A stretch of 64,000 bases of DNA from assembly GCF_003325375.1 (NCBI RefSeq), contig NZ_CP030862.1, positions 6,453,501-6,517,500 on the forward strand. Direction: 5' to 3'. The notes below the pieces were generated by a model. It had not been told where the DNA came from. It worked only from the letters and a program-made list of their open reading frames with translations, and ran no database searches. The DNA is from Streptomyces globosus (lineage in GTDB: Bacteria; Actinomycetota; Actinomycetes; Streptomycetales; Streptomycetaceae). Both the position numbers and the translations under genes were made by a program. Shown here piece by piece: positions 60,366 through 64,000 of the stretch. The stretch's first letter is position 1. The number at the start of each line of letters is the position of its first letter.

Positions 60366-60602
60366 TCAGCGGCGGGCTCGGCGCGCGTCGCGGATGCGGC
60401 GGAGGCGGTTGACCGTGCCGGGGGCGTGCGCGAGGGCGCGCGGGTCGTCCATCAGCGCGTTGAGCAGCTGGTAGTAGCGGACCGGGGTCATCCCCAGCCC
60501 CTCCCGTATCGCGCGCTCCTTCGCGCCCGGCCCGGGCCAGGCCCGCCCCTCGAAGGCGAGCACAGCGGCTTCGGCGGCCGTGAGCTGCTCTTCGTCCGTC
60601 AT
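60366..60602 (-). CDS. DUF3263 small DNA-binding-like protein
   Basis: Encodes 78 aa. The pattern LAFEGRAWPGPGAKERAIREGLGMTPVRYYQLLNALMDDP is DUF3263, an actinobacterial family with a helix-turn-helix-like core (AKERAIREGLGMTPVRYYQLLN). The C-terminus is Arg-rich (LRRIRDARRARR). It may bind DNA; the target is unknown. It lies 57 bases upstream of otsB and may be co-transcribed with it. Confidence 0.85.
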   Translation of the reverse strand: MTDEEQLTAAEAAVLAFEGRAWPGPGAKERAIREGLGMTPVRYYQLLNALMDDPRALAHAPGTVNRLRRIRDARRARR

Positions 60603-60687
60603 ACGGCCAGATTAACGCCGCCCTCCGACACCCACCGGGGCCGCCAAGCTCGGGGTGGGTGCCGGGGGCGGAGACGATGCGCGCCGC

Positions 60688-61989
60688 TCAGCGCTTGTCC
60701 TCCGCGCGGGCCCGGACCGCGATCTCCTCCAGCACCTTCGCCGGCTGCGCCCCCGGCTGGACCGCCCTGCCGATGTTCTGCTTGACGCTCTCGCTCACCG
60801 CGGCCCAGGAGTTCTTGCCGACCGGGTACAGGCGGGAGTTCGGCAGGGCCTGGAGGAAGGGCTTCAGCTGGGCGGTGGCGCCGCCGTTCGCCGCTTCCAT
60901 CGCGCGGAAGCCGCTGGTGGTGGGGGGGAGGAGGTCGTACTTGCGGGTGAAGGCCGTCACGTTCTTCGAGTCGTACACCCAGTCGAGGAACTTCCCGGAC
61001 TCCACGCGGTGGCCGTTCTTGAACGCCATGATCCAGTCGGCGACGCCCATGGCCGGCTGCGGGGTGCCGTCGGCGGTCGGCAGCGGCACCATGCCGAACT
61101 TCACACCCTTCTCGGCTGCCTGCTTGATCAGGGTGGGGTGGCCGTTGAGCATGCCGACCTCACCGCGCGTGAACGCGTCGAAGGCGGCCTGCCGGTCGGT
61201 CTTGCCGGGTTCGGCGGCGCCGGTCAGGCCCTGGCCGACCATCTTGTCGCGCAGGAACTCGAAGGTCCTGACGTTCTCCGCGGAGTCGATCGCGTAGGCC
61301 TCTTCGTTGTCGGTGTAGCCGCCCCCGCCCGACAGCATCCACATCATCGTCTCGGCCTGTGCCTCCTCGCGGCCGAGCGGCAGCGCGAACGGCGTCGGCA
61401 CGCCGGCGGCCTTCAGCTTCTTGGCGGCGGCCTCCAGGTCGGCCCAGCTCTTGGGCTGCCACGGCGTCCTGCCGTCCTTGGGGATGACTCCGGCGTCGGC
61501 GAGGAGCTTCTCGTTGTAGAAGAGCAGGCGGGTGCTGGCGACGAAGGGCATGCCGTACTGGGTGCGGCGTACCTTGCCGGCCTCGGCGAGGGGCGCGAGG
61601 AAGTCGGCCTCGGTCTGGACGGACAGCAGCTCGTCGGTGGTGTGGAGCTTCCCGGCGGCGGCGTAGTCGGCGTAGGCGCCGATCTGTGCGATGTCGGGGG
61701 CCTTGCCCTCCTTGACCATGGCCGCGACCTTGGCGTCGACCTCGGACCAGGAGTAGACGCTGACCTCGACCTTGACGCCGGGGTGGGTCTTCTCGAAGCC
61801 GGCGGCGAGGTCCTTCCAGTAGGCGGCCGAGGAGTTCTGGGGATTGTCCCCGTAGTCGGCCGCCACGACCCGCAGGGTCACCTCGTTGTCCCCGACGAGG
61901 CTTCCGCAACCGGTCAGCGTCACCGCCAGGCTCAGTGCGGCTCCGGTTGCGGCCAGGCTCAGGTAACGGCCCTTCACAGTTCTCGACAC
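60688..61989 (-). CDS. ABC-type sugar-binding lipoprotein
   Basis: Encodes 433 aa from GTG 61989; GTG 61977 is an alternative. The lipobox LTGCGS sits at Cys28. The extracellular solute-binding family 1 body shows YWKDLAAGFEKTHPGVKVEVSVYSW, GMPFVASTRLLFYNEKLLADAG and WADLEAAAKKLKAAG. No permease or ATPase gene is adjacent, so it must serve transporters encoded elsewhere or act as a sensor. A DasR-like site 27 bases upstream and divergence from nagK suggest an amino sugar or chitobiose ligand. Confidence 0.88.
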   Translation of the reverse strand: MSRTVKGRYLSLAATGAALSLAVTLTGCGSLVGDNEVTLRVVAADYGDNPQNSSAAYWKDLAAGFEKTHPGVKVEVSVYSWSEVDAKVAAMVKEGKAPDIAQIGAYADYAAAGKLHTTDELLSVQTEADFLAPLAEAGKVRRTQYGMPFVASTRLLFYNEKLLADAGVIPKDGRTPWQPKSWADLEAAAKKLKAAGVPTPFALPLGREEAQAETMMWMLSGGGGYTDNEEAYAIDSAENVRTFEFLRDKMVGQGLTGAAEPGKTDRQAAFDAFTRGEVGMLNGHPTLIKQAAEKGVKFGMVPLPTADGTPQPAMGVADWIMAFKNGHRVESGKFLDWVYDSKNVTAFTRKYDLLPPTTSGFRAMEAANGGATAQLKPFLQALPNSRLYPVGKNSWAAVSESVKQNIGRAVQPGAQPAKVLEEIAVRARAEDKR

Positions 61990-62015
61990 ACCCCAGGTTG
62001 TACGTACGATCCACG

Positions 62016-62031
62016 TAAGGTCTACACCACT
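62016..62031. promoter_or_regulatory. DasR-like (dre) site before the sugar-binding lipoprotein
   Basis: TAAGGTCTACACCACT fits the DasR-responsive element at 12 of 16 positions, with the GGTCTA core and ACCACT end intact. It lies 27 bases upstream of the minus-strand lipoprotein start. Confidence 0.65.
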
Positions 62032-62100
62032 TTGGCCGCTGGTCCACATTCGGGCACGGCTGGTGGCCGGAATTTGTATGGCAGCTCAACAATCCCCTCC

Positions 62101-62116
62101 AATGGACTAGACCTTT
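62101..62116. promoter_or_regulatory. DasR-like (dre) site before nagK-nagA
   Basis: AATGGACTAGACCTTT matches the DasR-responsive element at 12 of 16 positions, with the CTAGACC core. It lies 29 bases ahead of the nagK start. DasR control of nagK and nagA is established in S. coelicolor, which supports this call. Confidence 0.75.
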
Positions 62117-62144
62117 CCCGTCGAAGCGAGCGAGACTGTCACCC

Positions 62145-63086
62145 GTGAAACCCGTGAAACACGTCATCGCCCTCGATGTGGGCGGCACCGGGATGAAGGC
62201 CGCCCTCATCGCCGAGGACGGCACCCTGCTGCACCAGGCGCGCCGTGCCACCGGCCGCGACCGCGGCCCGGAGGCCGTCGTCGCGACGATCCTGGACTTC
62301 GCCGCCGACCTGCACGCGCTGGGCCGCGAGCGCTTCGGGGCGGCCGCCGTCGCGGCCGGCGTCGCCGTCCCCGGCATCGTGGACGCCGACACCGGGACCG
62401 CCGTGTACGCCGCCAACCTCGGCTGGCGCGACGTACCGCTGCGCACCCTCCTCGGTGCCCGGCTGGGCTCCCTCCCCGTGGCCCTCGGCCACGACGTGCG
62501 CACGGGCGGCCTCGCCGAGGGCCGCATCGGGGCCGGGCGCGGCGCCGACCGCTTCCTGTTCGTCCCCCTCGGAACCGGCATCGCCGGAGCCATCGGCATC
62601 GCCGGCCGCATCGAGGCCGGCGCCCACGGCTACGCGGGCGAGATCGGCCACATCGTGGTCCGCCCGGGCGGCCCCGCCTGCGGCTGCGGGCAGCGCGGCT
62701 GCCTGGAGACCCTGGCCTCCGCCTCCGCCGTCAGCCGCGCCTGGGCCGCCGCCTGCGGCGACCCCGGCGCCGACGCCGCCGACTGCGCGCGCGCCGTCGC
62801 GGCCGGCGAGGCCGCGGCCCGCCGCATCTGGCAGGAGGCGGTCGACGCCCTCGCCGACGGCCTCGTCACCGCGATCACCCTGCTGGACCCCCGCACCCTG
62901 ATCATCGGCGGCGGGCTCGCCGAGGCGGGGGAAGTCCTGTTCACACCGCTCCGCGCGGCCGTCGAGGAGCGCGTGACGTTCCAGCGGCTGCCCCACATCG
63001 TGCCGGCTGCCCTCGGGGACACCGCCGGATGCCTGGGCGCAGGCCTGCTCGCCTGGGACCTACTCGCCACGGAGGTACCTGCCTGA
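62145..63086 (+). CDS. nagK: ROK-family N-acetylglucosamine kinase
   Basis: Encodes 313 aa from the GTG at 62145 (a second GTG at 62154 also fits). VIALDVGGTGMKAALI is the phosphate-binding loop, VAVPGIVDADTG and GHDVRTGGLAEGRIG the sugar site, and GEIGHIVVRPGGPACGCGQRGCLETLASASA the ROK zinc-binding motif with its His and three cysteines. It phosphorylates N-acetylglucosamine to GlcNAc-6-phosphate. Its stop overlaps the nagA ATG by one base, so they are co-translated, and a DasR-like site precedes it. Confidence 0.92.
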   Translation: MKPVKHVIALDVGGTGMKAALIAEDGTLLHQARRATGRDRGPEAVVATILDFAADLHALGRERFGAAAVAAGVAVPGIVDADTGTAVYAANLGWRDVPLRTLLGARLGSLPVALGHDVRTGGLAEGRIGAGRGADRFLFVPLGTGIAGAIGIAGRIEAGAHGYAGEIGHIVVRPGGPACGCGQRGCLETLASASAVSRAWAAACGDPGADAADCARAVAAGEAAARRIWQEAVDALADGLVTAITLLDPRTLIIGGGLAEAGEVLFTPLRAAVEERVTFQRLPHIVPAALGDTAGCLGAGLLAWDLLATEVPA

Positions 63087-64000
63087 TGTCCGGAAGCGCA
63101 CACAGCACCGTTCTCTCCGGCGCACGGGTGGTGCTGCCCACCGGGATCGTGGCGGGCGGCCGCGTCATCGTCGAGGGCGACCGCATCGCCGGCAGCGCAC
63201 GCGAGGACGCCTCCGTCGCCGACCTCTCGGGGCACTGGCTCGTCCCCGGCTTCGTCGACATGCACAACCACGGCGGCGGCGGCGCCTCCTTCACCTCCGG
63301 CACCGCCGAGGAGGTCCTCCGCGGCGTACGCACCCACCGCGAGCACGGCACGACCACCCTGGTGGCCTCCACCGTCACCGGCGCCCTCGACGAACTGGCC
63401 CGCCGCGCCGGGCTCCTCGCCGAGCTCACCCAGCAGGGCGAGATCGCCGGCATCCACTTCGAGGGCCCGTTCATCAACTCCTGCCGCAGGGGCGCGCACA
63501 AGGCGGAGCTGCTGCGCGACCCCGACCCGGCCGAGGTCCGCAAGCTCGTCGACGCCGCCCACGGCGCGGCCCGCATGTTCACCCTCGCGACCGAGCTGCC
63601 GGGCGGCCTGGACTCCGTACGCCTCCTCGCCGAGCACGGGGTGATCGCCGCGATTGGGCACACCGACTCCACGTACGACCAGACCCGCCAGGCCATCGAC
63701 GCGGGCGCGACCGTCGCCACCCACCTGTACAACGCCATGCCCGGCATGGAGCACCGCGCGCCCGGCCCGATCGCCGCCCTGCTGGAGGACGAGCGGGTCA
63801 CCGTCGAGCTCATCAACGACGGCACCCACCTCCACCCGGCCATGCTGGAACTGGCCTTCCACCACGCGGGCGCCCACCGCGTCGCCCTGATCACCGACGC
63901 GATGGACGCGGCCGGCTTCGGCGACGGCACCTACCACCTGGGGCCGCTGGAGGTCGAGGTGAAGGACGGCGTGGCCCGCCTCGTCGAGGGCGGCTCCATC
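63086..64000 (+). CDS. nagA: N-acetylglucosamine-6-phosphate deacetylase (cut by window edge)
   Basis: The ATG at 63086 overlaps the nagK stop. The 305 codons inside the window read through to the last base, so the C-terminus lies outside. VPGFVDMHNHGGGG holds the first metal ligands, GIHFEGPFINSCRRGAHK the substrate site, AIGHTDSTYDQTRQAIDAGATVATHLYNAMPGM the metal His residues, and LITDAMDAAG the catalytic Asp. The enzyme removes acetate from GlcNAc-6-phosphate, giving GlcN-6-phosphate. A full-length protein would be about 380 aa. Confidence 0.95.
   Translation, partial: MSGSAHSTVLSGARVVLPTGIVAGGRVIVEGDRIAGSAREDASVADLSGHWLVPGFVDMHNHGGGGASFTSGTAEEVLRGVRTHREHGTTTLVASTVTGALDELARRAGLLAELTQQGEIAGIHFEGPFINSCRRGAHKAELLRDPDPAEVRKLVDAAHGAARMFTLATELPGGLDSVRLLAEHGVIAAIGHTDSTYDQTRQAIDAGATVATHLYNAMPGMEHRAPGPIAALLEDERVTVELINDGTHLHPAMLELAFHHAGAHRVALITDAMDAAGFGDGTYHLGPLEVEVKDGVARLVEGGSI

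Overview
The window is about 70% GC with codon third positions almost all G or C, frequent GTG starts and gene families typical of streptomycetes (DUF3027, DUF2530, DUF2771, DUF3263, HelR-like ATPase, futalosine menaquinone genes, DasR-type operators, GroEL2 without GroES). It is chromosomal DNA from a Streptomyces or a close relative. From memory, the order nagA-nagK-sugar-binding lipoprotein-otsB-otsA-gpgS-thrC-moaD-csp-groEL2 ... murQ ... csp-mqnD-mqnB matches, in reverse, a conserved core stretch of the S. coelicolor chromosome. That comparison is inference, not something computed here.

Layout. 1-5,275 is accessory: about 740 bases without a recognisable gene, a DUF4291 gene, a transposase scrap, a divergent NmrA-type reductase/HxlR regulator pair, a pterin dehydratase and an XRE-TPR regulator followed by two tiny cysteine-pair genes behind tandem operator-like repeats. 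5,283-14,973 holds transport and enzymes: a CtpE-like P-type ATPase, an NCS2 purine permease, a MarR-MFS pair, a secreted propeller-like protein, an SGNH hydrolase and an aldo-keto reductase. 15,141-16,718 is a small-gene island with a DUF6879 gene and an XRE-DUF5753 regulator whose DNA-binding part has been deleted. 16,765-34,184 is mostly conserved: thpR, DUF3027, mqnB-mqnD, a cold-shock protein, a HAD phosphatase, the XPB helicase and its usual partner (here 3 kb apart), a second DUF4291 gene and a sortase substrate. 34,518-43,137 carries a HelR-like ATPase, cutC with a DasR-like site, an HD hydrolase, a Cmx-type efflux pump, and an overlapping pair made of a membrane-anchored caspase-like protease and an alpha/beta hydrolase. 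43,237-46,018 is a MurNAc unit (murQ plus a PTS IIBC gene) with a palindrome inside its promoter. 46,422-51,969 is rearranged accessory DNA: a Uma2 gene split into two halves of opposite orientation around a subtilisin/I9-inhibitor pair, then a chloramphenicol-phosphotransferase-like kinase, trpF, a GNAT and an intact Uma2 gene. 52,049-64,000 is conserved core: groEL2 behind four CIRCE half-sites, a cold-shock gene, thrC with a SAM-I riboswitch followed by moaD, gpgS-otsA-otsB, and a GlcNAc locus (orphan sugar-binding lipoprotein diverging from nagK-nagA, each with a DasR-like site). nagA runs off the right edge.

How the genes work together. Several parts deal with amino-sugar and cell-wall recycling: nagK/nagA and the lipoprotein under DasR-like sites, a similar site before cutC, and the murQ-PTS unit. 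gpgS, otsA and otsB make glucosylglycerate precursors and trehalose. The most unusual candidates are the caspase/hydrolase pair (39,674-42,351), the SAM-I riboswitch on threonine synthase rather than a methionine gene, the 18-bp-phased CIRCE array, the murQ promoter with its possible leaderless leader ORF, and the 167-bp near-perfect hairpin element after mqnD.
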